Source of the DNA: Doryteuthis pealeii
Taxonomy: Eukaryota > Mollusca > Cephalopoda > Myopsida > Loliginidae
Direction: 5' to 3'
Length of the DNA stretch: 64,000 bases
Assembly (NCBI GenBank): GCA_023376005.1
Contig: CM042181.1
Location: 22,928,513-22,992,512 of the forward strand
Both the position numbers and the translations under genes were made by a program. The notes under the pieces were generated by a model that was not told the origin of the DNA, searched no databases, and saw only the letters and a program-made list of their open reading frames with translations. Each line of letters opens with the position of its first letter. Position 1 is the stretch's first letter. This document shows positions 9,982-21,217 of the stretch, piece after piece.

Positions 9982-10077
9982 GCTTGTGAAGCATGGAAAA
10001 AAGAAGGAGAGGAATCTGTTAGGAAAGTAAAAATTGCTGAAGATGAAAAACTTCAAACCACAAAACAAAGAGATGAG
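9982..10077 (+). CDS. unk: unkempt, short coiled-coil exon
   Basis: Thirty-two codons in phase 0 between acceptor TTTTTCAAAG and donor GTTTGT. The exon reads ACEAWKKEGEESVRKVKIAE followed by DEKLQTTKQRDE. ACEAWKKE is the most diagnostic block of unkempt in this window. The exon continues the charged coiled coil without a break and joins ALNRVKTLQQ in the next exon. It is small and lies in a T-rich neighbourhood, so automatic prediction could miss it. Confidence 0.92.
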
Positions 10078-12336
10078 GTTTGTTTCATTTCGAATATATT
10101 TCCTATCTTTTTTATTTCAACCAAATGAACCACAAAACTTCCTTTTAATTTTTGACCAAGTAACCAATAAGCACCCCAACTGGGATCTGTTTTGAAAAGA
10201 ACACCTTTTGCTTTTCACTATAAACTCCCGGTTGTTTGTTAACAAACAGACATTTTTTTATTTTTTTTTGCATTAGAATTTCACTGTAAGATTTTTTAAA
10301 AGTTTGTTCATGTATATTTACAACCCAAAGGCTTAAGTTTTTATACTAAAATAGTTTTTGATTTTGATAAAAGTTATTTATTGGTTTCTTGGTCCCAACA
10401 TCCTTTTATTTAAATAAACATAAAAAATATTTTGTAAATAAAAACTATTTTCATTTAAATAAACATATCTGCATTTCTCTTCTGATTAAAAAAAAAAAAA
10501 CAAAAAACAACAAAACTATTTTGATATAAAAAATGTGTCTTTAATATAAAAACATGTCTTTCGTTTAAAGTTTTTAAAACTTTAAAAAAACTTCCTATTG
10601 AATTAACAACAACAACAGGAAATAACTTCTTTTTTTTTTTTAATAAAATAAAATCTTTGACACTAGAAGAAATAGGCATGGTCGCCAAGAAAAACTTCCT
10701 TTTAATTTTTATCAGGGATCATCAAACTTTTGTGGCCAGATAATTGAAAAAAATAATAAGTGCAGGCCACATAATTATTGTGTTCAATACTTGCTGGCCA
10801 GAATCTTTCAGTGTTATAATTCATAGATGAGTGGCGTAAGATGCACAAAAACAAATTTAACCAACATGTTTATTTTCAGAACATTATCAAAGAATGCAAC
10901 ATTAGCCGAAAAGTTTAATGAGATTTGTGAAACTGAAGTTTTGCCTTTCAAGATATTGCCAACATACTAAAATATTCCTTAGTTCTAAGATTAAGTTGAA
11001 CAACGCTTCATCTCAGTATCAAAATTTAAAGGAATTGTAATGAAATATTTTGAAGTTAAAATTCATATTATTATACTAAAGCTGAGTGAATCAATGATTG
11101 TCTTCTAAAGGCTTTTTTTTCCTATTTAGTTTAATGACACAAAATTCATATCAAAGTATACCTTAGTTCTAGGATTGAGTTATGGTTGGGGGAAAAATCC
11201 ATTTTAATTTGTTCTTAGTTGTAATTTGCAATTAAGTCAACAACTGACTCGTCTCTTACTTCACATTCTGCCTGTCACTTTATTTTTTAAGTTGAATATT
11301 TCAGTGAGAATTATAAATGTAAAAATATATCAACTTTTATATTGTACAAGTTTGTATTCTATACAAGGGATCACCAAATTTTTTTTAATGGATAAAATAA
11401 CGAGCGCAGGCCATATTATTATTATGTTCAATACTTGCTAGCCAGAACAAAAGCTCTGAGAAAAAGATGTAAAACAAAATTTATCTTTCCATGTTATATT
11501 CATGGATGAGTGGTGTAAGATGCACAAAAACAAATTTAACCAACATGTTTATTTTCAAAACATTATCAAAGAATGCAACATTAGCCGAAAAGTTTAATGA
11601 GATTTGTGAAATTGAATTTTGCCTTTCAAGATATCATCATTGTTTGGTTTGGAATTGCTACATCCAATCAAGAGAATTGCTTTCAAATGTTTATCAGTCA
11701 ATTTTGTTCGATGGGTTGATTCCATAGTTAAATCCATGAAGATTTAGTAAGCTTAACATGATATTTAAATTTAAATGGTATCAGAAGGTTTCGCATTCCG
11801 TACGTTCTTATTTCATGTTGTTGTTAATTCAATAGCAATTCTTTTTTTTATTATAAAACTTTTAATGTTAGGCACATTTAACATGGGAATAGCTACAGCT
11901 ATAAAAAGTATATTATAAGTTTATAGTAATAACAGCTAACCTTAAAATCTTTTTTTAAATAAATACTTTTTAATATTAACTATCCGTAGAGGCACATGGA
12001 AAATAAACATGTCTTTCGTTTTAAGTTTTAGTTAAAAATAAATAACAATATTAGTTTATCTTTAGTGCAAAATTAATTTTTTCACATAGGCTAACGACAA
12101 CAACATGAAATAACTAATTTTATTTTTTTATTAAAATCAAAAACTATTTTAGTCTAAAAATGTTACTGGTTTTTATCGACCGGCTGTTTTGTTTACTAAC
12201 AATCGGTGAAAAGCAAAATTCAGTTTCTTTCAAAATGGATTTGTGCTGGGATGCCTATTAGTGTCAAGGTCCGTCTTTTCTTTTAAGATTTATCAACAGG
12301 ATTCTTGTTTTAATTTTTGTCTTTTTTCTTCTTCAG
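10078..12336 (+). other. unk intron holding a large dispersed repeat
   Basis: The intron is dominated by one long repeat (10717-11815) that recurs at 20380-21830. It also holds a tract at 10470-10640 that resembles 12060-12130 (AACAACAACA, GGAAATAACT). No other exon is seen. Confidence 0.65.
10717..11815 (+). mobile_element. Unclassified dispersed repeat R1, copy 1
   Basis: Two halves, GGATCATCAAACTTTTGTGG and GGGATCACCAAATTT, both run into CAAATTTAACCAACATG and GCAACATTAGCCGAAAAG. The same modules, in the same order and spacing, occur at 20380-21830. No complete frame survives and the family was not recognised. Confidence 0.75.
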
Positions 12337-12510
12337 GCTTTGAATCGTGTGAAAACATTGCAACAAGAATTAGACCAACTTCGAAATGCTTCTTCAATTT
12401 CTGGTTATATCCATTGTCTCCAAAGAAGCAAAGATCTTGAATATTTGTCTCTTCAACAATTACAACAAATCCAACAATTACTTGGACTAGATAAAAAGCA
12501 CATAGATGAA
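12337..12510 (+). CDS. unk: unkempt, coiled-coil to pre-RING exon
   Basis: Fifty-eight codons in phase 0, acceptor TTCTTCAG and a strong donor GTGAGT. It reads ALNRVKTLQQELDQLRNASS, a short loop, then DLEYLSLQQLQQIQQLLGLD and KKHIDE. Vertebrate UNK has an equivalent segment (DLEALSLSTLYSLQKQL, as I recall it) directly before the RING, so spacing as well as sequence agrees. The leucine/glutamine-rich helix likely closes the coiled coil. Confidence 0.93.
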
Positions 12511-12660
12511 GTGAGTTATCTCCCTTTAAATTTTCCTTATTAAAGGGACTTTTTTTTTTCTTTCTTTCTTTGTTTTTTGTTTTTTTTTTACTTTTTTAAA
12601 ATTTTTTTTCTCTTCACAATGTTTTTATTTATTTCAACAATGTACATGTAAACAATTCAC

Positions 12661-12862
12661 GGTTATTTCCTATAACACCAACCTAAAAGGGAGGGGGGGC
12701 ACTCTGAATGAATTTTATTAATTATTTATTTATTTATTGATCTACTAAGAAAAAAGAAGACGGGGTTAGGGTTTGTTTAATGGGGAAATAATGGGTAGAT
12801 TAACAGATAAAATTAATTCAGAGTGGTTCCCCTTGTTTTAAGATGGAGTTATAGGAATAACC
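12661..12862. mobile_element. GGTTATTTCC-family foldback MITE
   Basis: Flanked by CAATTCAC (12653-12660) and CAATTTAC (12863-12870), an 8-bp target duplication with one mismatch. The core carries GGGGTTAGGGTTTG. Confidence 0.88.
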
Positions 12863-13040
12863 CAATTTACAAAAGAAAGTTTAGTGTGTGTGTGCGTGCA
12901 CCCATTCCACCTTCCTAAATTTAAAATCGATATACCTGATATACTCCCTCATCTACACACACATATATCTATATTATTACTGCACACTATTCATGTTCTT
13001 AAAGACTGGTTTGTTTTTTTGGTGGGGGGTATACAAGATG

Positions 13041-13226
13041 GGTTATTTCCTATATCTCCAACATAAACAAAGGGGAACCACTCTTGACTGATTATTTATT
13101 TATTGATCTACTAGGAAAAAAGAAGACTGGTTTAAGTTTAGGGTTAGTTTAATGGGAAAATAAATTAATAATTTATCAGTCAAGAGTGGTTCCCCTTTGT
13201 TTATGTTGGAGATATAGGAAGTAACC
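13041..13226. mobile_element. GGTTATTTCC-family foldback MITE, uninterrupted reference copy
   Basis: Complete inverted arms around GGTTTAAGTTTAGGG. This copy shows the empty TTAA site that is occupied by another element at 9103-9471. A target duplication is not evident. Confidence 0.87.
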
Positions 13227-13326
13227 GTTTTTATTTCAACAATGTACATGTAAACAAGTTAAAAAAGAAAGTTTAGTGTGTGCTCCCATCCCACCTTCCT
13301 AAATTTAAAATCAATATACCTAATAT

Positions 13327-13585
13327 GGGGCCGGTTTAGCTCAGTCGGTAGAGTGTTCGGCTAGGAATTGCAAGGTTCTTGGTTCGATACTGGCCCCGCC
13401 AACTCAGCGTATGAGTAGCACCGGGATCTATGCGGTAAAGTAAGGAGCTGATGGTAGGTGTGGCGCTCCACCTCAGATGCCAAAAACAATCTCCTTGGTC
13501 TAGCGCTATTGAAAAGGGGATAGACTCCCTCGCTGACTGGCTGATACCGACTTTAGGCCGCCCCGACGACTTTACTTTTTTTAAT
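13327..13585 (+). mobile_element. tRNA-derived SINE, family A
   Basis: The head resembles a whole tRNA: GGGGCCGGTTTAGCTCAGTC, GGTAGAG, box B GGTTCGATACT and CCCCGCCA. The conserved body contains GAGCTGATGGTAGGTGTGG, CTCCTTGGTCTAG and GATACCGACTTTAGG, ending at GACTTTAC. The style matches tRNA-related SINEs described from octopus. Other copies: 31724 (-), 37172 (-, truncated), 42190 (+). Confidence 0.9.
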
Positions 13586-13604
13586 ACCTAATATACCCCT
13601 CATC

Positions 13605-13643
<39 letters not shown>

Positions 13644-13799
13644 GTATATTATTACCGTACACTATTCATGTTCTTAAAGGCTGCAGATTTTTGGGGGTAT
13701 CATACAAGATTGTATGTTAGCTTCATGCCTGTCTAAAAATTCTGGCCTTGTGTCACATCTAAGCTAACCTTATTAAATAACTATACCTAAAAGAAAATA

Positions 13800-13945
13800 A
13801 TGGGCACCTCACGTGGTGTAATGGTTAGCAAGATAGATTTTCAAACCATTGTTAGTGAGTTCAATTCTCACTGGGCGCCCCATACTGCTGGCCTTGTGCT
13901 ACATCTAAGCTAAGCTTATTAAATAACTATACCTAAAAATAATAC
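13800..13945 (+). mobile_element. tRNA-derived SINE, family D
   Basis: Box A TGTAATGGTTAGCAAG and box B GTTCAATTCTCACTGGGCG. The body reads GCTGGCCTTGTGCTACATC and TTATTAAATAACTATACC. Relatives: 33940, 41190-41690 (split by a MITE) and 51925. Confidence 0.82.
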
Positions 13946-14280
13946 AACCCCAAAACCAAAATTGCCATACCTACCAACTCTAAAAAGAGGAATGCTGTGT
14001 GTGTGACAAAAATAAGTAATCTTTTAATTAAAAGAAAATATCTGATTTATTTATTTTTAGTATTATTTGGACTATTGTCTATTGTCATCTGTACAACGTT
14101 TCGGACGAATTGCCCTCCGACCGTCTTCAGGTGTTTCTTGTAGCACTCTGCGACCTTCTCTTTATAATCAGGAATCATGACAGAACTTTGAACCCAACCC
14201 TTTATTTAATCCACGAGGGTATCCTGTTCTCATTCCGCTAACCATAACTGGGGTACAGGTGTTAAGCTGTGTTAATTATT

Positions 14281-14395
14281 ATTCTATGTTACTGCTGCCC
14301 CTGGCCAGGATTGAACCTGCAGCCCAGAGATAGCTGTCACTTAGAACTGTCTTGCCTCAAAGCCTTTATCCACTATGCTATGTGTCCAATTATCG
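14281..14395 (-). mobile_element. tRNA-like SINE head, family E, reverse
   Basis: On the - strand: TAGCATAGTGGATAAAGGC (box A) and GGTTCAATCCTGGCC (box B), separated by an unusually long spacer like that of a class II tRNA. Its body is not clear, so it may be a solitary head or a decayed tRNA. Confidence 0.55.
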
Positions 14396-14578
14396 AACTC
14401 ACTAACAATGGTTTGCAATAGTCCAAATAATACTAATTATCAAAAATTCAAAGAGATAGTGTAGATAACAATAAAGATGAGGACAATAGTCCGAATAATC
14501 CAAATAATACAAATTATCAAGCCTCATCTCAAAAATTCAAAGAAATATTATTTATTTTTCTTTTATTTTCTTTTTCAG

Positions 14579-14767
14579 TTATTGTTCCATTATAATAGCC
14601 GGAAATGCATCGTGTGCAAGGAACGGAATCGGACTGTGACATTAAACATGTGTAAACACTGTGTCTTGTGTGATCCGTGCGCTATTAAATGCACCGAGTG
14701 CCCCTATTGTCACACCCAGATTGAACGGACTACAACCTCTTCTTGCCTGCAAGCATCACACATGTAA
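14579..14767 (+). CDS. unk: unkempt, terminal exon with C-terminal RING
   Basis: Acceptor TTTTTCAG, phase 0, 62 codons and TAA. It reads LLFHYNSRKCIVCKERNRTV and TLNMCKHCVLCDPCAIKC, then TECPYCHTQIERT, and ends in a short Ser/Thr-rich tail, SHM. Zinc ligands: CxxC (KCIVC), CxH (MCKHC), CxxC (CDPC) and CxxC (CPYC), the C3HC4-type RING at the end of unkempt proteins. Human UNK has the same arrangement with CPIC as its last pair. The RING is implicated in partner recruitment more than in proven ligase activity. The stop is 3 bases after CACATG, giving a natural end for the gene on this strand. Confidence 0.95.
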   Translation, partial: LLFHYNSRKCIVCKERNRTVTLNMCKHCVLCDPCAIKCTECPYCHTQIERTTTSSCLQASHM

Positions 14768-14962
14768 CCCTCACTGGCATTATTAGTTTTTGGGTGGGTG
14801 GGGAATAGGGCACGTCGCCCTTTTAACTTGTTGGAATGAAAGAAAAAAAAATTTAAAAAGGTGTGATCCGAATATAACCAACAACAACAAAAAAAAAATT
14901 ATATACAAAAAAAAAACTTTGTAGTAGTGATTTTTCAAATTTAAAAAAAAAAATTTTTTTTA

Positions 14963-14993
<31 letters not shown>

Positions 14994-15899
14994 TTTTAAA
15001 CTTTTTTTTTTTTTCTCTGGCAGAGCATTTATTGTCAGGACACCAAAATTTTAGTCTGTGTTCAGATTTAAAAAAAAAAAAAAAAAATAATATAATAATA
15101 ATAATAATAATAGCTCTTATTTATCTTAACAAATGTTTATCAATGAAATTAGGTTATAAAATATTTTTCTCTCTCTTTCTATCTCTCTTTCTCTCCCCTC
15201 TCTCTTTCTATCTCTCTCTATCTCCCCTCTCTTTCTATCTCTCTCCCCTCTCTCTATCTCTTTCCCCACATATTTTTTTTGTTACACCTCCATCCTACCC
15301 ACCCCTTTCTACTTTTCCCACCCAATCCCTACCCACCCTTTTATCTACCCTTTTCATTTGCTCCCACTTTCTCTACCCTTTTCTTTTACAGCCCTCCCCT
15401 CCACATTTTCTTCTCTCTCTCTCTCTCTCTCTCTCTCTACCCTTATTTCCTTCTCCCCTCTCTCTCTCTCTTCCCTCCCTCTCCCTTTCTTTTTCTCTTT
15501 CCCACTCTCTCTTTTTCTCCATTCCCCTCTCTTTTTCTCCCTCCCCCCTCTCTCTCTCTCTCTCTCTGTTATTATGGTTCTATCTTAAACAAGCAACAAT
15601 TGCAGTTGAAATCTTCTCTTTGTTGTTTTGTTCATATTTTTTTTTTGTGTTTTTTTTTCCCCCAAAATACATACACACGTGTGTGCAAACCTGTGAACTC
15701 TGTTTTTAAACCAAACAAACAAACAAAAAGACATTTTTGGTTCTTTGTGGATGATGAGAAAAAAAAGAAGAAATATTAAGAATCAACTGCCACGGAAGCA
15801 CTGCTGCTGTTTAAGCCCCTAACCCCCTAAACCTTTTTGTGTCACCCACACACACACACACACACTCTATTCAAATGGACTCAGATCAGAAACAAAAAA

Positions 15900-15948
<49 letters not shown>

Positions 15949-17017
15949 AACCTGGAGTAAGAAAAAAAATAACCCTACCTGACCTCCTATTTTACTGCCA
16001 TCAACACTTTTTTCTTCTTTCATTTAATATTTTAATATACTAAACATTCTCTTAACAAACTAAACAACCAACTTCCCAACAAAACAATTTTTTTTTTTTT
16101 TATTTTTTTTTTTTTTTTTTTTTTCTTTCTTTTTTCTTTTTCTTTTCTTTTTTTTCTTTTTCTTTTTTTTTTCTTTTTTTTTCTTTTTGATAATTATTAT
16201 TTTGATTTTTAATTTTTTTTCTTTTTGATTTTTAATGTTTTTAAAAAGCATTTTGATTTTTTCTTTGCCATTTGATCTGCTTAACTTTTTTTTTAAAGTT
16301 AATTTGTTGGTTGCTTTATTTTTTTTTCATTTTTTTTTTTTTTTTTTTCTTTAAGCACTTCGTTCCTTCCATTTTACTTCTGCCTTTTTTTTTTTTATGA
16401 AAACATTGTTTTTAGTCCAAGTCAAAAACGTGGTACACTAAACCTAAAGCTGATCTTTTTTTTTTTTTTTTTTTTTTTTTTCCGACCCAAGAAACATTGA
16501 GGAATGAGGAAAGTTTTGATAAACGGGCAAAAACTTTTCTTGTTTCTTAATGCTAAAAGTCATATTAAAAACAGCAGTTCCCACTAGATCACTGAAGTTA
16601 AGCAGTGATGAGCCTGTTCAAGTGGGTGACTATTTTAATAAAACCAGGTACTGTAAAATACTAAATATCAAAATGACTGAATTCAGCATTTAATAACCCA
16701 AAAAGGGTTGATATGCCATAAAACAAACAACCAGCAAATTAATCATACCAAAATCAGAAAAATAGTCTTTAAAAAAAATTTAAAACAGTTTGGCTTTTGG
16801 TTACTGTTATTGCAGTTTTTTTACCTGGACTCTTTTTTTTGGGGGGGGTAATTCCCCACCCCACCTCACTTTTTGGTCAATGAAATGTCTCACTATTGTT
16901 TCACTATCAATTTAAAATTTAACTTTTAAAACAAAATGTTATCTTTGGTTTTAGATTGTTAAGATAGAAATTCACATTTTTAACAATGTTTTTAAAATAT
17001 TTTAATTCTTTTAGGAA

Positions 17018-17050
<33 letters not shown>

Positions 17051-17334
17051 CAGAATTTATTAAATGACAAAAAATCTCTCTCTCTCTCTCTCTCACTCTC
17101 TCCTTTTTTTTCATCTCTTGAAAAAGTTTCAAGAATTTTTTTCCCTCTTGTTTTTCTTAATTAGATAATTACAAAAAGGTTTGTTGTCACAAAGATGGAC
17201 GGTCTTTTTTTTTTTTTTTCTTTTTTTTTTTTATTAACCCTACTACCGATGGCTTGGTACAAATTTGCCTATTACAACAGGTGCTCTTCTCCACCCCCAC
17301 CCTCTCCCCCCTTTCTCTGCATTGTCCTTTCTTT

Positions 17335-17385
<51 letters not shown>

Positions 17386-17400
17386 TCAATTCAATAAAGA
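14768..17400 (+). other. Probable unk 3'UTR, T- and CT-rich
   Basis: No coding potential. The tract is dominated by poly-T, (CT)n near 15170-15570 and 15905, and CA runs. An AATAAA at 17393-17398 is the most attractive polyadenylation signal; others lie further on (around 17996). Long Ser/Leu/Pro frames at 15032-15779 are microsatellite artefacts. Where transcription really ends cannot be decided from sequence. Confidence 0.45.
16560..16735 (+). mobile_element. 5S rRNA-derived SINE-like repeat with GGCAT/ATGCC-type tail
   Basis: 16573-16655 follows 5S rRNA almost to its 3' end: GATCACTGAAGTTAAGCAGT, GATGAGCCTG, AAGTGGGTGAC and ACCAGGTACTGTA. A tail of the type used by family C follows (GCATTTAATAACCC...GTTGATATGCC, then AAAACAAACAA). 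A 5S head plus a LINE-like tail is the composition of the SINE3 class. Confidence 0.72.
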
Positions 17401-18300
17401 TTTTTTTTGTCTTTAGGAAAAAAAATAATTAAACTAACAGTAGATTCTTATTGTTTTCAAAAAGACATTTTTGTTGACTGAAGAATAATCATTTCTTAGA
17501 TAATGTTTTTTTGTAATCTTTTTTTTTTTTTTTTCTTTCTTTCTTTCTTTAATTATTTCTGAATAATAGGAAGATTAATTTGTTTTTAAAAAAATGTTTT
17601 TTTTTTTTTTTTTTGTTTTTTTTTTTTTTTTTTTCCTTCCCCCCCCCCCACACACACACCTTCTTTCTCCTTCTAGACTGACTGCTGTAGTGTTGGGCCT
17701 TTCTGATTGTTGGATTTATCAAATAATGAAATTAATTTCAACAGAAACAACGGCAAAATCTTTCAAAGTATGAGATCAATTACTTAGAAGAATTTTTTTT
17801 GTCCCAATTAAAATTATTTTATTTTTGAAAGAAATTACTAATGAACTTCACTAGCCTGACATGTAGAAAAAATATTATTTGTTATTGGTCATAGTTGAAA
17901 TCATATGGAATAATTTAATCTTTTTCTTTTTTTTTTTTTTTTTTTTTTTTGTCTTTCTTTGTCTTATGATCTTGTTGGATGTAATTGGCAGAAATGAATA
18001 AAGAGTAAACTCTAAAGCAAAAGAGGTGTCTGAAATCATGAGAAAGTAATTTTCAGGGGAAATTTTTTTAAATGGCTTTATTCTTCTATCATTAAATGGT
18101 TGGGATTTTTTTCTTTCTCTAACTCTCAACTCAATGAATATCTCAATCTTTCTTTTTTTTTTTTCTTTTTTTTTTTTTCTTTTTTTTTTTAATAAACTAA
18201 TAATAGAGGTTCTCTTTTATTTGTCTATCTAAAAGTAAATTTTATTTTTGCTGAAGAGAAATTATTTCTTAAGTAATGGTATTCATAAATTCTTATGAGA

Positions 18301-18510
18301 TATAAGTAAAGAAATAACAAAAGACTTCGAGATTTAGCATTATAGTCTATTTCAGGGAGCTTAGACAAAGTGTCTAACTCTCCCGACTCATCAAATGCGA
18401 ATGAACATCATTCGCATCTGATGAGTCGGGAGAGTTAGACACTTTGTCTAAGCTCCCTGAAATAGACTATATGCTAAATCTCTAAGTCTTTTGTTATTTC
18501 TTTACTTATA
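18301..18510. repeat. Near-perfect palindrome with hammerhead-like elements
   Basis: Arms of about 100 bp meet near 18405 (AATGCGAATG / CATTCGCATC). The + arm has an intact CTGATGA (18418-18424) and GAAA (18459-18462) but has lost a base downstream, where it reads CTATATGC. The - arm has the expected CTATAATGC, which pairs with GCAT, but TTGATGA in place of CTGATGA. Confidence 0.8.
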
Positions 18511-18929
18511 TATTTGCTCTATGACTCTAACATTAAGAGCACACATTGAGCTTTCAATCTACGACAGGTTTTTAAAATAAAACTCTTGTGTCGTAAGGAA
18601 GATTTCTTCTCTGGACTTTTGGATTATATATATATATATATGTGTGTTTCTGCAGTTTTGATAATTAAGTGATTGTCCTTTCAAAAGAAAACTTTATGCA
18701 GCATGCCCCCTGTAAGTGTTAGTGTGCCCTAATTCACCATTTATATAATCATCCAAAGGATTTTTTTTCTTCCTACCATTTTTAGTTTCAGATGATTCCA
18801 TTCAGATTTCTTTTTTCTTTTTTCTTTTTTCTTTTTTGTACAGAAAACAAATTCCCTTTTTATCTTTTACCAAAAGTAGGTCTTATGCGTTTGCATAAAC
18901 GGGCTGGAATTATAATAATAATAAAATTT

Positions 18930-19202
18930 ATTGTGTACAGTGTTCAGGTGTACCACAACTCATCAAAGTCTCATTTCAAGTACACAGAATAATGTATTAG
19001 TGTCAGGAACATGAACAGTTTACAGTAGTAATATGCATGTATGTGTCGGCGGACTACAGGAAACATGGAGGCTTTGAAAGATTCAGTGCTTCAGCAGCCT
19101 ACAACAGACAATTATGAAATGTTTGCATACAGTTCTCCAGTGTGTGTGACTCCTAGAATAATGTACTAATGTCACGAAAATCAACTGTGTATCGGTCATG
19201 CT

Positions 19203-19235
<33 letters not shown>

Positions 19236-19830
19236 TTGTAACAATAGAATAGAGACATGTATAGACAGAAAGTTTTGAAAGTCTGTTTGGTGGAATGGAA
19301 GAATTAAAGTGATTTTTTTTTCTGTCTGTCTGTGTGTAGCAATGAGTATCTCTAATGCTATATGTACAAAAATAGTAACCCCAAAAAAAAATTCCCTTTT
19401 AATAATTAATTCCACCCCCATCAAACATTTTCATTCGACCACTTTACAAATGTTTATGTGCATGAGATTTTATAAGAATGATGAAATTTTTTCATACAAT
19501 TCTCAGGTGCACTGCGTCTTATCAAAGGTGTACATTATTCATTAAAGATTTATAGTATATAAATGAAGTCCTCTCAATGTCATATTTGCATCAAACTTTG
19601 TGGATCTGCAACAGGTTTGATGAGTCATTTGAGGGTTCATGCAAGGAAGGGTTCTGGTGGTGGAGTTATAGGATTGTGAGGGACGGCAATGATCTGGAAA
19701 GATTATGCTATTATTATGTATAGTACATAGAATAATGTACTAATGTCAGGAAATGAATAGTGTATCAGTTGTGTGTGTGTGCATAGCAATACAATAGACA
19801 CAGGCACAGACAAAGGTTTAAGAGTCTAGT
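18930..19830 (+). repeat. Dispersed monomers of the 110-bp satellite family
   Basis: GTGTACAGTGTTCAGGTG, CACAACTCATCAAAGTCTCA and AATAATGTATTAGTGTCAGG at 18935-19010 are the same unit that forms the array at 29608-30372. Partial, diverged echoes recur near 19150, 19500 and 19725. Confidence 0.75.
19579..19680 (+). pseudogene. LINE C-terminal zinc-finger relic
   Basis: Reads CHICIKLCGSATGLMSHLRV followed by HARKGSGGG and a stop. The CxxC...H...H finger at the extreme C-terminus resembles that at 6632-6708. It is followed by sequence of the 110-bp satellite family, suggesting that family came from a LINE 3'UTR. Confidence 0.65.
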
Positions 19831-20379
19831 GGGTGGAATGAATGAATAAGTGATTTTTTATTTTTTTGTATAACAATGTGTATATTGTTACACACACACA
19901 AAAAAATTCACTTTTATTCTTTCGGTCTACCCCCGTGCTCTTAAACATTTCTGTATATATGTGTGTGTGTGTGTGTGTGCATGGATGGCGCTATATCAGG
20001 TATAGTGATGGCAAATTACAGGAAGGATGCAGTGTCTCAGCATCTCACAACTGATGCAGGTAGTTTTTTCAATGATTCAGCAACTCTGAACGTGAACAAA
20101 AGTGTTTCCAAAAGTCATAGGAGCTGTGCTGTTTTCTGACTTTGTAGACATGCCCACATGTGTTAAATACTTGGAAATCAAAAAGGTGCTCAGGATTTCT
20201 GTTGACAAGATGGTTAATAACCTTGTTTACCAAGCCAATCATCAGACACATCAGAGTTTGAACCTGTTGAGTAGATAGAGAGGGGGGAGCATATCCTAGA
20301 TATTAATTTAAGATTTGCAACTGAAAATATTGGTATAATAAAAGTAAGGAATAAATTATGAAATAATGAACAACACTTC

Positions 20380-21181
20380 ATCTCAATATCAAATTTTATA
20401 GGAATTGTGATTAAATATTTTTGAAGTTAGAGTTCATATTATTATACTAAAGGCTTTTTTCCTATTTAGTTTAAGGACACAAAATACATACTAAAATATT
20501 CCTTAGTTCTAAGATTAAGTTGAACAACGCTTCATCTCAGTATCAAATTTTACAGGAATTGTAATGAAATATTTTAAGTTAAAATTCATATTATTATACT
20601 AAAGCTGAGTGAATCCATGATTGTTTTCTAAAGGCTTTTTTTTTTCCTATTTAGTTTAATGACCCAAAATTCATATCAAAATATTCCTTAGTTCTAGGAT
20701 TGAGTTATGTTTGGGGAAAAAATCCATTTTAATTTGTTCTAATTAGTTGTAATTTGCAATTAAGTCAACAACTGTCTCATCTCTTACTTCACATTTCTGC
20801 CTGTCACTTTCCCCCCTCTCTATGTATATCTTGATTACCTCCTAATTATATATGTTAGTTTCTCTGTGAGTGTATTTAAAGAGTGTGAAATATATTTGTA
20901 TGTCAAGTTGCAGAGGCAGCTAGCCATAGCTCAACTTTGACACAAATATGGACCATATTTTTATTAATGGAAAATGAATTTATATTACTCGGTGAGTGGG
21001 TGGGGGATGTATCTTAGATTATGTTTTGAACTAAACCAAACCACTTCCCCATGCACATTTTCTCCCATTTTTATCAAGGAGATTAGGAGGGTTAGATTAA
21101 AAAAGTAAATTTAATATGAAAAATTAAGAATTAAAAAATATGAAAACTGGACATAAGAATGGGTTTGAGAAATTAACATTG

Positions 21182-21217
<36 letters not shown>

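Larger units (their letters stand above)
12511..14578 (+). other. unk intron packed with SINEs and MITEs
   Basis: Contains two GGTTATTTCC MITEs (12661-12862, 13041-13226), a tRNA SINE of family A (13327-13585), a (CA)n tract at 13610, a SINE of family D (13800-13945), a palindromic ribozyme-related fragment (14046-14165, with its inverted partner near 14465-14520), and a reverse tRNA-like SINE head (14281-14395). Confidence 0.75.
17430..20370. other. Intergenic, poly-T runs and foldbacks, no gene seen
   Basis: Long poly-T/poly-A runs, a large palindrome (18301-18510), a single-copy relative of the 110-bp satellite (about 18930-19015 and related pieces to 19830), and a LINE zinc-finger relic (19579-19680). 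Short Ile/Lys-rich frames here are not credible genes. Confidence 0.6.

Noticed and set aside
13327..13400. Genuine tRNA gene
   Set aside because: The head looks tRNA-like, but the same 260-bp sequence with a fixed non-tRNA body occurs four times, so it is a SINE.
14099..14130. Hammerhead on - strand
   Set aside because: CTGAAGA and GAAA are present, but stem II has only about three pairs and the downstream strands do not match; kept only as related to the 35285 element. The same applies to 45108 (core mutated) and 56050 (stem lost).
15032..15779. Frames of 166 and 225 codons rich in Ser, Leu and Pro
   Set aside because: They lie in the pyrimidine-rich probable 3'UTR of unk, overlap in different frames, and show no domain.
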